Source of the DNA: Cymbomonas tetramitiformis
Lineage: Eukaryota; Chlorophyta; Pyramimonadophyceae; Pyramimonadales; Pyramimonadaceae
Length of the DNA stretch: 64,000 nucleotides
Direction of reading: 5' to 3'
Assembly: GCA_001247695.2 (NCBI GenBank)
Contig: LGRX02003698.1
Span: 20,422-84,421 of the forward strand
Shown here: positions 53,201 through 64,000 of the stretch, piece by piece
Numbering within the stretch: the first letter of the stretch is position 1
Layout: every line of letters starts with the position of its first letter
Notes under the pieces: generated by a model
The model's database searches: none
The model's input: only the letters and a program-made list of their open reading frames with translations
What the model was told of the DNA's origin: nothing
Translations under genes and position numbers: made by a program

Positions 53201-54849
53201 GCAGAAATACGCAATCGCCTGCATGCGGCTACACTTCAAGGTTTGCTGCGCGTGGCCTGAATACGCAATCGCCTGGACCTTGCAGGTTGTGCCGCGTGTG
53301 ACACAAGCTTGCCCGCTTGCGGGTGGAGCACGTGACATTCCAGTGGATCGCGCAGGGTGTGCTGCATGCGATGCTCGCCTGGTGACTTGCAGGGGCGAGT
53401 GACATATGCGGCGCTTGTCCAGTCGCACGCAGCGTGTGCCGCATGTGACGCCCAACTGTGCGCCGCTCGTAGGGTATGCCAGTTGTGATACTCTTCTGAC
53501 TGCTCGCAGGGTGTGCTGCATGTAACGTGTCCCTGCCGGTAACATGCGGAAAGTTTGCGACCTGTTGCATGGAGTGTATACCCAACGGATACGGATGTGT
53601 GCCTGACACTTACGGCGGGGCGCGATTGGCCTCGGCAGCATGACACCGAGGGAAAGCTGTGGCTGATGTACTGCAGCTTTCTGGACCTGGTAAGTAAAGG
53701 GGCGCTCCTCCTTCCAATCCCTGCAGAACATCCGACGGTGTGGATAGTAAGCTGCCCTTTTGTCGTAACACTTCGTGCACCCCTCCAGCTCGATGCTCAG
53801 TTTCGAGAGAGGGCAATGGCCAAGCTTATCTCGGTATCCACGCTGTGATGCCGAGGTCGCGGTGAGATGAATGGATGGCGTGGACCCCCCGACGCACCCT
53901 GATTGACTGCTCAGCATTTGCTGACGCTGAGTTCATGTACGCGCCGGGATTGTTGTGGTCCACTAGCCATAGTACTGCATGCGTGTCCCGTCTCGCCCTG
54001 CTCAGGCGCGGGCCGCATACCCTGCTCAGGCGCGGGCCGCATACCCTGCTCAGGCGCGGGCCGAATACCCTGCTGGAATTGAAATGCTTCGGGCGGATTC
54101 TCTACCTTCGTTTCCCTTGCCAGCAACCTGGAGACCTACACCTACAGGACATTTCCCTGAATATCCCCCGACACCCCGTGGAGATCAACAATGTGCCAGC
54201 GCCAGCGCCTCCCAGGTAGTCATTCGAGCTGTGCGCGTTCTCCCAGAAGACGTACCCTCCCTCTCGTCGATAAGCGCATAGCCGCCCTTGCCTTGCCCGA
54301 CACCCGCGGCCTCCCGTGCAGATGCCGTTCGATGAATTTCCCCACATGCCTAACTCGTGTCGAATCTATAATTGCGGGACCGAAGAACGGTGTTGGTCTG
54401 AGGGCCTCGGTTGAGTCGAAGGACAGCGGGACGTGACCCAGCAGAGCCAAGCACTCCGACTTAGGGCCGCGCAACCGAACAGCACCGGGGCTAGGTCCCC
54501 AGTTGAGGCTGTGCGAAACAGTCTCGACTATGTGCGTGCATCGTCTGTACGACGGTTTTTGTTACTGTCTTTGCAATTTTATGCCTTTGATCCAGATTCC
54601 CCCAATGTATGGGAATCTGCATTTTGTGCATCGATGCATATCTAGCCATAAAGCACCCCGGAAGTGCGATGCATATCTAGCCATAAAGCACCCTGGAAGT
54701 GCGATGCCTGCTTACATACACATCCCGGCCAAAATTGGCCAGCAATCTTTCAACGTGCTTATTTGTCACTTCAGACAACTGACGATGCAGACTGGCAGAG
54801 CGCTCATGCCCGCCGGCTCTCCGAGTTGCTGACTTATGAATTTACCTGA
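50286..54849 (+). CDS. Multi-exon gene of unknown function
   Basis: Best exons: 50286-50407 (GRLRRKNSLRLKDKEDIVRQ...HITPDGT), about 50670-50715 (TVKEMDAKDLRELLK), 51569-51648 (YPNFFYVERSQMKNGKMKPW), 51769-51854 (VKADPMQQAFLRPSMDGDD), 53639-53689 (HDTEGKLWLMYCSFLDL), 54124-54216 (PGDLHLQDISLNIPRHPVE) and a terminal exon near 54776-54839 (TDDADWQSAHARRLSELL...-stop). Phases agree from 51569 through 54124; the last junction is uncertain. Introns contain the 39-bp and 29-bp minisatellites. No family recognised. Confidence 0.5.
51077..51279. repeat. 39-40-bp minisatellite, 5 copies
   Basis: CTGTCTCCAACACCCTAGGC followed by CTTGGGGCGATTTCT recurs five times with 1-3-bp length changes. Intronic. 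Confidence 0.92.
51959..52977. repeat. 29-bp minisatellite (CAATCAGTGCGCTCAGGAGGGCTGGCAGC), about 35 copies
   Basis: Units are near-identical in the first 450 bp and degenerate to the right, the usual sign of growth from one end. It lies in the intron 51855-53638. 29 is not a multiple of 3, so false 186-320-aa ORFs appear in each + frame. Confidence 0.94.
54000..54072. repeat. 24-bp tandem repeat, 3 copies
   Basis: CTCAGGCGCGGGCCG with CATACCCTG repeats three times; intronic to the unknown gene. Confidence 0.9.
54627..54706. repeat. About 38-bp direct duplication
   Basis: GATGCATATCTAGCCATAAAGCACC and GGAAGTGC repeat twice in tandem. Confidence 0.9.
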
Positions 54850-55722
54850 TCTGCTTTGAGCCCTCGAGGCTTGAATATGCTCCGGCTCATTCGCTGATTG
54901 GCCGACTCGACAGCTGAATGACTCACTATCTTCAGTGTTAAAGGGCTGTGTGCTTCTGCTGGCCTGGCTGACTTGCTGATTTGCCGTGGGTGTGGAACTG
55001 CTGAAGGCCGCAAACAACTCCTCTGATAGCCCGGGATGCCACGCGTGCCGCGGCTTCAAGGCCGTTGTCGCCGACTCACACAGCATTAGAAGCGACAACC
55101 AAGTAAGACTCCAACTCCGCAAACTTGACATGCGTACGTGATAGTGACAGTCACTCGGAGCATACGTAGGCACGCTGACGGGACAACTGGCAGGTGGGCA
55201 ACGGGGAGGCAGGCATGTGGTCCAGGGCCGGATAGGTAAGTGTTTGATGTGAGAACAGGTTGGCGGTCGATGGGGGGACAGATGGGCGGGCGATGGGGGA
55301 GGCAGGCGGTCGATAGGGGAGCAAGTAGGCGGTCGGTTGGGGGACAGGTGGATGAGAGATTGGGGGGCATGTCCCATGTTTTCATTGAGTTTGCGTATAC
55401 TTCACCTTTACACCCCCAGACATTGGTATCTGCCGTGCACAGAAAAAACGGCTTGTTTTGGTTCATGCCAATGCCATCGTGCATGCTGTGCCTTGGGGCA
55501 TTTTCATGCCGACCAACGAAACAAGCTGTAATCACCGGGCGGCGGGATTATGTGTCTGTGAAGCTAGCCGTGCAGCGGCAGCTAGCCTCTCAATTATCAG
55601 ATGCGATTATCTTAATTACCCGAGAGTATGGTCATTTCCCCATCGTCACAGGGGTGCTGTAAGCTCCGCTGTGACATGCGGACCACCTGGCGATAATTGT
55701 GCGGCGAGGGGGGGCTGCGCAG

Positions 55723-56212
55723 GTCGATGCAGCAGGGCAACACGCGGGCGGCGTCCAAAAAGATGGAGGGGAGCCAAAGTATGGCGGGAAGCAAAAGGGA
55801 CGCCTTCAAGAAGCCGAATCCCCCCGTCCCGGTGCAGCCCCAGCCAGCAATTCCTAAGTTGAAAACAATCCGCTTCTCCACAGATACAGAAGAGGACAAG
55901 GTGCCCATTAAACCGGCGAAAAAGGTGGCGGCGTCGGCCATGTTGATAGGCTTACGCAAAGAAGCCCCGATGACAGCTTCAGTCTTTATCCTCCAGCACA
56001 GCCTGCCCAAAGCGCCGATGATTCTGCCGTATTACTCAGAGACGATGCAGAATTTGCGGATCAAAATCCCGGAAGAGTGCACGCCGTCGCGGGGTGCGCC
56101 AATCGAGCACAACCTGTTCTTCCCAACTGACGAGGAGACGAGCGATGAGGATGAGGGGGTTCCATCTAGGAAGTCAAAACACAGGCACCCTAGCTACACA
56201 CAAGTCCCTAAG
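55723..56212 (+). CDS. Long exon of an unidentified gene
   Basis: 490-bp exon between GGGGGGCTGCGCAG and AAGGTGAGC, 163 codons without stop: basic start (SMQQGNTRAASKKMEGSQSM), Pro-rich PNPPVPVQPQPAIPK, then KKVAASAMLIGLRKEAPM, ILPYYSETMQNLRIKIPEE and acidic TDEETSDEDEG. A possible terminal exon follows at about 56579-56643 (ELGGDKERIGMLEELQYF-stop after CATTGCAG). It may belong to the 50.3-54.8 kb gene or be separate. Function not recognised. Confidence 0.55.
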
Positions 56213-56649
56213 GTGAGCATTGTGCCGCCCCTGCTTCTAGCCGCCCTGGATGGGCGGAACCGTCCACAACTTGCGGTAGGTAGGCTTGAAGGATGCCCCC
56301 GCCATGCACAGCATCGTGCTCCTGGACCGAGACGCCCTGCCAGTGATGCCCTGCCGGTGATGCCCTGCAATAATCTATAGGGAGGAGCCAGACTGCGTCG
56401 GTGCAGGAGCCCCTCGCCCCTCAGCGCAAAGTTCCATTGCGTATCCGCCTCATGGATGCTAAGCTGTGAAGACTTCGAATTGACCGACTGTCGGGGATCA
56501 GCCAAGTAGTAGTATGACTTCCGTGATATGCTCTGACAAAGCGAAAAAGCGGTGAGGGCATCTGGTTATTGTCATTGCAGACGGAACGAGCTTGGCGGCG
56601 ACAAGGAGAGAATAGGGATGCTGGAAGAGCTTCAATATTTTTAATAAAT

Positions 56650-58210
56650 GACCCGAGGCGCAAACATGAAGTGTTATCTACCTGGAGACAATGATGTATA
56701 TAGCTGATTTATTCAGGCCATGCCTCCATCTATGATATTTTGGCTGAACGAGCCACAATGTGATGACAAGTGCATGTCTTCGATCTTTGACAACTCTGCA
56801 GGAGCGACTCGTTAGGTCTGAATATGTCGACGGCACACTGCCTGGCTGCATGCAGAGTGATACGAGCGTATAAAGTAGTGCAAAATGATATAGCCGGTGT
56901 TTTGCGCGTCTTCTATATAGTACATATATACAGTGAACTTGAATTCCATCTCGGCTGCCTTCATACATGATGAATACATGCAACCAGCAGCACAACGGAT
57001 CAGAGACTTTGGCATAGAAAACCCAGAAAATAAAATGCGCGGCACTTGGGATTAGGATTTGCAATGTGAAAGGGGGCAACATGCATACACATCATAATGG
57101 TGCAAGCACCTACCAGATGTGGTATATATAATATTCACTGCTGGCAAGGGTATCGGATTCGTCGTTTTGTTATCACGAGACGAAACCACTCTTGAAACGA
57201 GCTTAGACACAATGGTATGATTGAGTTTACTTGCTAACCAGGTTCCACACAAATCGCGGGGTAAAATGCGTTCTCTACAAACCTGCATATTGCATAATGA
57301 ATGTTTGGGGGCTTTTTGAGAAAAGTGCCGGTGCTTCGTGTTGAGACAGAGTTGTTATCTAAACCGCTTATTTGGGTAAAAAACAAATCAGCGCCTCAAA
57401 TTATTGTGTGAATAGTGCGAGCAGAACAACGTCGACCAACGGGAGGAGAATGAGATTTTTGCTGCTTTGCATGCGACTCGTTTCTTATTGGTCGTAGATT
57501 ATCGCTGTGACCCGATGTGTCTGCCAAAGTCACTGCATTTCATGCAGCAGTGGACTTTAGTTGATTGATGATCATCGCTAATAGAACATCGCCATCGATA
57601 TAGTGAATTTCAGCAACTAGCTTTCACTTCCCAAGAACAAAAAACCCCGCATATATATATATATATATATATTGCTAACATGCATCGTTCCTATGCATAT
57701 CTAACCTTTCTCCCCGTGCATAACATACTACCTGAGGAAGTATAAATACTCAGCTACTCGCTATCTATCGCTGCAAGAATGTTGAATGCACAAACAACGA
57801 GGTTGGCGTGTGCATGTCTTGCTGAAGAGCAGTGCTGCGTGTATATCTTCCCACCTTCAACCAAACTCCCGTGTCTGCATGGCTTCATACAGTGGTCCCG
57901 CCTCGACATTCGTCTGGATTGAATATGAGCAATGACCTCTGCTCGCATGCAGAGAGCCGGTACCAGCCAGAAAATCCGTGACCAACTTTCCAGATGAATC
58001 GAGCCGGCGTGCCGTGCAGTTTGGCGAAACAGAAGGTGCATAATTATCCTGTGCATCCATGCATCTTCTGGCATATACTGGCAAATGCTCCCAGCGCACT
58101 CTCTTATTTAATGGCTCGAGGCAGCTACTGGTAATTTGACTGTGGCGACACGGTGGGGATCAGTGCCTGTCCATGTCCAAAGCCCGCACATGTATACCAC
58201 ATCACTGACC
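56650..58210. other. No gene recognised; AT-rich spacer with (AT)n
   Basis: Between the + strand gene end and the minus-strand PNPase 3' end. Contains an (AT)11 run at 57652-57672 and no credible frame. Confidence 0.5.
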
Positions 58211-58214
58211 ATAG

Positions 58215-58400
58215 AAAACTAGCATGTGAGGCTAGCATCAAGAACGAGCATGGGCAGCTTGCATGGGGGGCTAGCATTGGTGGGTAGCTTGCACGGGGGC
58301 TAGCTTGGGGCAGTTTGCACGGGGCTAGCATGGGCAGTTTGCACGGGGGGCTAGCATGGGCAGTTTGCACGGGGGGCTAGCATGGGTAGCTTGCACGGGG
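58215..58400. repeat. About 29-bp minisatellite (GGGCTAGCATGGGCAGTTTGCACGG)
   Basis: Six or seven degenerate units of GCTAGCATGGGCAG with TTGCACGGGG, just downstream of the last recognised PNPase exon. Confidence 0.88.
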
Positions 58401-58520
58401 GGCGTTATGAGCGACAACTCCGCAAAGAGAAAAGTAAGCTGATGCCACATGCTGCCGTGCTGCTCCTAAAGCTTTGGACGCGCTGAGCAGATACGAGAGG
58501 CGGCAGGCGCTGGTGCGCAC

Positions 58521-61500
58521 CTTGCGTGAGAGCTTGACGTTCCCCCTGAGGTCACGCCCAATGCATTGTACCTCGATGTGCTGCCCCACCTGCGCGCGCC
58601 CCATCGTCCAGGCTGGCCTTTTGTCATCTCCATCCCGGGTATCCTAGCCAAGGCATTGCGGGAACTGACATGCCGAAATGCAGTGTGGAAATGCACAAGA
58701 CGATCCAAGGGCTGGGCATGCTGGAGGCTCCTGTCATTCCCATGGTACTATGGCATTGTCCCGGAGTACCCGAGGCAGGAGATAGGGCCAGCTGTGGGAG
58801 TGCTAGAGGTTGCTGTGACCTTCGAGTTACTAGGATAGATGGAAGAACCGGAACAACTTGGATAGTCCTTTATCTTGTGGTTATTGCTGACATTGCCGGA
58901 TTAGATACCCAATTCAGCCATCAATGGCAACCGCTCTTTTATGAGCTCGCCTCAATGAATAATTTCCGATGAAAAGTTTAGGCGCACGGCGGTCTCCACT
59001 TCGTGTCTAATGCACCTCGTCGGAGCAGCAGAGGTTTGGCGGCCATGCAATCCGCATCAAGCCAGGAGGGGATTTATACGTTATTTTCTTCACTCAGGAG
59101 TTATGGATCAGCCATTAGACCTTCTGTCGGGGAGCGATCAGCGATCAGATCTTATGCCGAATTCTCAATGCCGCAGATGCACACACACACCCCTCTATAG
59201 CCTAGTACCAACACTACACAGACCTGCAATCTCAACCATCGTGCGCACGATACTGCTGCTGCTTTCTCAATGCCACCCATAGCTCACCAAAACACATATC
59301 CGAGGGCGAGGGCGAGGGTGAGGGCAAGGGCAAAGATACTACACTTCAGAGGAATGCAGGAGACGGATTGGTTGGAGGTATCACAGCTCCGCACCTGCAG
59401 AATATCTTCCATCTTTTCTTGGCGGTTGTCAGACAACTCGGAGATGTGCAGCAGCCCCATTTCTTCGGTATGCAGCTGAACGACTGCCCCAAAGTCCTGT
59501 CCTCTCCCTCGCCCCAACCCGGCTCCCCTCCGTTCGCGAAATTTCCCTTCTCAAATGCAAGCCGATTTCTTTCAGCGCCTGAGCCCCCATTGCATTAAGA
59601 TTTCCGGGCCCACGACATCTGCGATGGGCATGCACTTCTTCTGCCTGTTCTGGGTCACCGCCCATGTTCAGTGCCCCTCAGCCCTCGCCCACCACGAGCC
59701 ACCGAGAGCCGGCCTTGACCACAGCCCAACATGATATAGCAAATGCCAGTTACCTCAATCCCAGCCCAACGTGCGGTTATATGTGGCACCTACCTCCACC
59801 CTAGCTTGGCATGATGAGCCTCGACACTAGCCCCCGAGATGGCGCGGAAGGCGGCAATTACCTCGATTTCAGGTTAATTAATGACCCGCAATGGAGCATT
59901 CAGGCCGTGTATGGGGGGAGCCTGACGGAGCAGGGAGGTCCTGTGCGGGCCAGACCTTCAACGAGAGCACCTCAACTACTTGCCGGCTTCCTACCGCAAT
60001 CTCTTCCCGGCCACATATCTGTGACATGGGCGGCCCGGCCCGTCCGGCAACCCCTCACCAAGGTGCATGCCACGCACGCCTCTCTGCTGCTGACCTTGAT
60101 CGAGCAAACAGGGGGTGCCGGGTGTGTACACGAGTGTTATGTTGTTTCTAAGGTCCGAGGAAAAGCAAGCGGAGGAGGCTGGCATACGAGGAGGAGCTTG
60201 CGTGGGGAGACGCTGCGTTGAGAAGGGGCCTGCAGCGGCTTTGCGGGCTATGGTGCGAGGAGAGGGGGTGTCGGTGTGCTCACATCAATGAGATCAGTGG
60301 CCTCCTGGAAGCTCTGCTTGTTCGGGGCAAAGACGTGGACCTGGTGCAACGTCCCAGCCCTCCCTCAACCGTCTCTCACCGCAGGAGCGCTCATTCTGAC
60401 ACACGAGGGCAGCGCTGTCTCTTAGATTGGATTCATTCTTTATGATGCCTACAACTGACCTCCATTTCACAAGCTCCGGAGCGCGTCCGGCCTTGAGGCC
60501 AGTCTGAGCTAGAATGGCGTTCTTCTATGCACAGCATTCAGGCAAAGCGTCTATGCATCATCATTGAGGTGTTCACAGCCACCTTCAGGACGGAGGTGTT
60601 CACAGCCACCTTCAGGACGGTGGTGAGGCGCACACTGCGCAGATGATCTGGGGGATGGATGGGGACTGGCGTGATCGGAGTGGCTGACGAGCGCTCTGAG
60701 CGACACGTGGCAAAAAGAAGCATCCCGATGTGATTGCGAGCTCGTTTGGCACAAATAGTGATGATGTTTGCGTAATATGCGAGAGGGCGTGAGCTCGAGT
60801 TTTGCGCCATTCGATCAGGTGAGCCTTGCATCGACGGTGCGGCTATCTCCAACGGCTCTGACGGGATGATAACCTAACGTCGTTACCTAACGCCAACCTA
60901 AGCTAACTTGGAATAGCCAAGATATTCCAAGTGCTCGGGTGAGCAACTATTTATAGCAACTAAGATATTCCAAGTGCTCGGGGGAGCAACTATTTATAGC
61001 AACTTCGTACTCAATTGCGGACATGGTGTGCGATTCTGCCCTCGGCTGTGCAGCATCCTCACAACCTACCCCATCAGACTAATGCCCACTGAGAAAAGGA
61101 CGAAATCCAAACCACATGTGGCAGCACTGTCGCCACTGCGGAAGAGGCGCGAGAAAGCAGACTGGTCGTGGCGGGGGCGGAGCGGTGCTGGCAGACTGGT
61201 CGTGGGGGGCGGAGTGCTGGCAGACTGGTCGTGGGGGGAGAGACTGGTCGTGGGGGCGGAGCAGTGCTGGCAGACTGGCGTGGGGAGGGCGGGGCGGTGC
61301 TGGCAGACCGGTCGTGGGGGGCGGAGCAGTGCTGGCAGACTGGTCGTGGGGGGCGGAGCGGTGCTGGCAGACTGGTCGTGGTGGGGCGGAGCGGTGCTGG
61401 CAGACTGGGCAGACTGGTGGGGGCGGAGCGGTGCTGGCACCTCGCCAGTGTCCGCGTTCACCGACAAACGCGCGCCACTCTTGCGCTCCAGCTCTCGCTT

Positions 61501-63454
61501 GTGTGTCCCGTTCAGGCCAATCAGCACTCGCACCAACTCGGTTGGTATCAGCACCTGCCATGCCACAAGCTTAGGGCACCGCTCACCACCCGCTGCCCAC
61601 ATGGCCAATTCCGGCGTATGCACGGCCCACTCAGAGAGGCTGCATGCGGATGGCCGAGTGCAAGATGCAAGGCGCAAAAGAGTGTCCAGGCGGCGGTCAT
61701 CCTCTAACCCTCAGACAGTCATTCGTCGACGGTAGAACAAAAGCGCGCCATTGTGGTTTTGGCCACCGCAGCATGCTTCAAAAACCCGTTTTTACGCCAT
61801 CAAATACGCCACACGCTTTGAGCTGATATCGCATGCACCTCAGCCCACGTAACCTGCCAAGCGCGCGATGGGCGCAGCTCCATGCGGGGCGCGGAGAGGC
61901 ATCAGGGCATCTGGCATGTGCATCCGAAACTTTACAAGGGGTGCCGGGAGGCGCCAGCTGTGCGCCGTGTCAGCTCCATTTCACGTCCGGAGTGAAGAAG
62001 CTGGCAAGATGCCAACATCGTTGCGGGAAATTTTACCGTGCCGTATCGCGGTGCATAGTCCTTCATCTCACTTCTGCATCCCCCTCATCTCCCCTAAGGC
62101 CCCCTTGCTCGGAGTCCTACTCCCCATCAAAACACTCTCCCCCACCGCCTCATAGACAGCCTGCGCCTCAGCGCTATAAAACCATATAAAACCCCCTTAT
62201 CGCCGCCCACCGCAGCCCCGTATCACCACTCGACTATTCGCCCTCACCCTCCTCGCTGAACATCTAATACCCCCTTCACCTCATCGCCGCCCACCACAGC
62301 CCCTACCACCATTTGAGCCCTCGTCCTCACCCCCCTCGCTGAACATTTCGCTATCGTCACATGACTACCCTATCCTCATACGGCCACCCTATCCTCTCCT
62401 TTCCATGCTGCACTTCATCACTTGCTCCCATTCACCCGCTGCCCACCCCTGCCATGCACCCCTGTCATACACCCCTGCCATACAGCGCCCCAACCTCATT
62501 TGGAGTGCTTTACTCCCGGAAGGGATCAGCAACAGCAGGCTTGACATCGGAGGCTTGGGGTGCGGGCCTGCGAACCTCGGCGCCTCTATGGTTTCTTCAA
62601 ACAGGTCCAGCAGCTGCAAGCGCGCCTGCAGCGCCGGCTCCAGGGCGTCGAGCAGCACCTGCCACGTGCCCCGTCATCTCTTCAGTCAGCCTGCCTCAGC
62701 AGTTGTCAGGTAACCCGAAGGGCTCGCAGCCTCTCTCCTCTACCCTCAGGCCTCTGCGAGGGTCCTGTGAAACAGAGATGGAGCAATTCTACCGCCCTGG
62801 CGAGCCGAACGGTGCTCCGACGGAGTGACCCTCTTGGGGGGGAGTCTGAGAGAGGGGGGTGGGCTCGCAGAAGATGAAGCGGAGGGAGCGACCTGCAGCG
62901 GGATGCCTGCGGGTTTGATATCGAGCTGCACCGCTGTGATTCCGTCACGTGTGCCAGCCACCTTGAAGTCCATCTCCCCGTGGTGGTCCTCCAGTCCCTG
63001 CGCCAGCCCTGCAGTTCGCATCAGCAGCAGTACACCCCAACTAGCGCCGTCCCTCAGCTACTCCTGGATGTCCGTGACTGACTCCTGACCAAACCGTGGC
63101 TGCCCCCTGGCAGGAAGCATCCTCCAATCTGCATGCTATTCATATGCTGGCCAGTCTTCAGGCAGAAAAGAAGAACGAGTCTCTCAAATGCCGACGTGGC
63201 TCGACCGCGGTCAGTTCAGGCAGCAAGCCCGAGTGCGGTTGGTATCAGTCATCTTCAGCACTCGGGTTAACTGCCACTGTTTTACTCAACCTCTGATGAT
63301 TACGCCAACCCCAATTTGCGCATGTCCACGTGGCAGAAGTATTCGCACGGTGGGACTCCCCACCACATCCGCCCTGTCCCTGTGCCGCGAGCAGGTGTCA
63401 AAGGAGAAATAACCAGGAGCGCACCTGGATGTCCGTCAGCAGCAGGTAGTCATC
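58521..63454 (-). CDS. PNP: Polyribonucleotide nucleotidyltransferase (PNPase), C-terminal exons
   Basis: Minus-strand exons in transcript order: 63454-63425 ([10 protein letters not shown]), 62997-62893 ([20 protein letters not shown]...), 62658-62576 ([19 protein letters not shown]...IEAPR), 61554-61441 (KH domain: [20 protein letters not shown] then SGARLSV), 59496-59395 (S1 domain: [20 protein letters not shown]), 58589-58521 (end of S1: VGQHIEVQC...NVKLSRK). The [21 protein letters not shown] signature is the second RNase PH core of PNPase, and KH then S1 follow in the family order. The enzyme degrades RNA 3'-5' by phosphorolysis and can add tails; in algae it works in chloroplast or mitochondrion. 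N-terminal exons and targeting peptide lie upstream or outside. One junction (62576/61554) does not match in phase, so a small exon or different donor is missing. Introns hold minisatellites. Confidence 0.9.
60919..61004. repeat. 43-bp direct duplication
   Basis: AAGATATTCCAAGTGCTCGG and GAGCAACTATTTATAGCAACT occur at 60919 and 60962. In a PNPase intron. Confidence 0.92.
61160..61440. repeat. About 32-bp minisatellite (GCAGACTGGTCGTGGGGGGC)
   Basis: About nine units with GGAGCGGTGCTGGCAGACTGG, abutting the KH exon border at 61441. Intronic. Confidence 0.92.
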
Positions 63455-64000
63455 CTGCACAATGACACCAGGGGTGGGTGGGAAGCAAGATGGGGTGGAG
63501 GGGTGAGGGGGGGGGAGGGGTCAAGGCTATGTGTTGTTCTAATGTAGCTGCTGAATACCACTCTGATCCACCCCTTCATGCATGTCAGAGTCACCAAGCA
63601 TATCCGTCATTTCCCCAGTGCATGGCGAAGCGGTGGCATGGTTTGGCGGTGACAGAGCCTGGTGGAAAAAAGGAGGCGGTGTGGAGTTGAAGTGCACTGA
63701 TCAGTCCACCAGATTAAGTTAACTGAAACAAGCAGGGAGGGGTACCCATGTGTGCCGGGGAGTCGGATTCATGGTCCCCGCAGCTGGCAGGGCCCCGCGC
63801 CTTGTGGCGGAAACCTGAAGGCTCCACGGCAGCCACCTGCCCTACCACCTGCTCTAAGACCTCCTCGAGCCGCGGCCGTTCCCCAGTCCTCACTCCAATT
63901 CCACTTGCCCCGGTCCAGGTCCCTCCCCCTCAGAACCCTCTCGCCCAAACCTCTCCCTTGCTCCCGGCATCTTCTGTGCGCGATCCACTCCCCTGCCCCG

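Overview
This window looks like nuclear DNA of a flagellated green alga. It is intron-rich, and its introns and intergenic spacers are loaded with minisatellites. A prasinophyte such as Cymbomonas or Pyramimonas would fit, but that is a guess. Two genes point this way: a basal-body/axoneme-type coiled-coil protein resembling CSPP1, and a polyribonucleotide phosphorylase. The transposon types (tyrosine-recombinase retrotransposons, Mutator-like elements) also occur in algal genomes. Coding exons were found by reading short frames between GT...AG sites and testing phase continuity. Most long uninterrupted frames here are artefacts of tandem repeats.

Layout. About 0.4-19.4 kb (GC-rich, + strand): one CSPP1-like gene of at least 23 exons, with minisatellites of 19, 48, 50, 61 and about 70 bp in its introns. 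Its 6.5-kb intron (12731-19212) holds a nearly intact DIRS/PAT-type retrotransposon in antisense: gag, RT-RNase H-methyltransferase-like, and Tudor-tyrosine recombinase. About 19.4-42.9 kb (visibly AT-richer): an accessory block with a relic of a second tyrosine-recombinase element, a long-TIR foldback element with TA duplications, perfect AT palindromes, a 1.1-kb segment present twice, decaying transposon genes whose introns are packed with GTAC palindromes, and a 3.75-kb element with ~100-bp TIRs and a 10-bp target duplication. That element carries a zinc-finger gene, a methyltransferase-like gene, a 2-oxoglutarate/Fe(II) dioxygenase-like gene and a Cys-rich gene, and it sits inside the BED-finger exon of another gene. 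A spliced gene of unknown function follows at 39.0-42.1 kb.

42.9-47.5 kb: a second, internally deleted tyrosine-recombinase retrotransposon. Its ends are clean enough to read a 6-bp crossover core (GAAAAC) and the empty target site. 50.3-54.9 kb and 55.7-56.7 kb: GC-rich + strand exons of one or two unidentified genes, with 39-40-bp and 29-bp minisatellites. 58.5-63.5 kb (- strand): exons of polyribonucleotide nucleotidyltransferase in the expected order (RNase PH 2, helical linker region, KH, S1), with the 5' part beyond the recognised exons or the window edge.

The candidate novel system is the 27.26-31.01 kb element. A Mutator-like layout carries both a putative DNA-modifying methyltransferase and a putative TET/JBP- or AlkB-like dioxygenase. 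This suggests a mobile element that brings its own chromatin-mark editing functions; the function is inferred, while the ends, target duplication and motifs are read directly.
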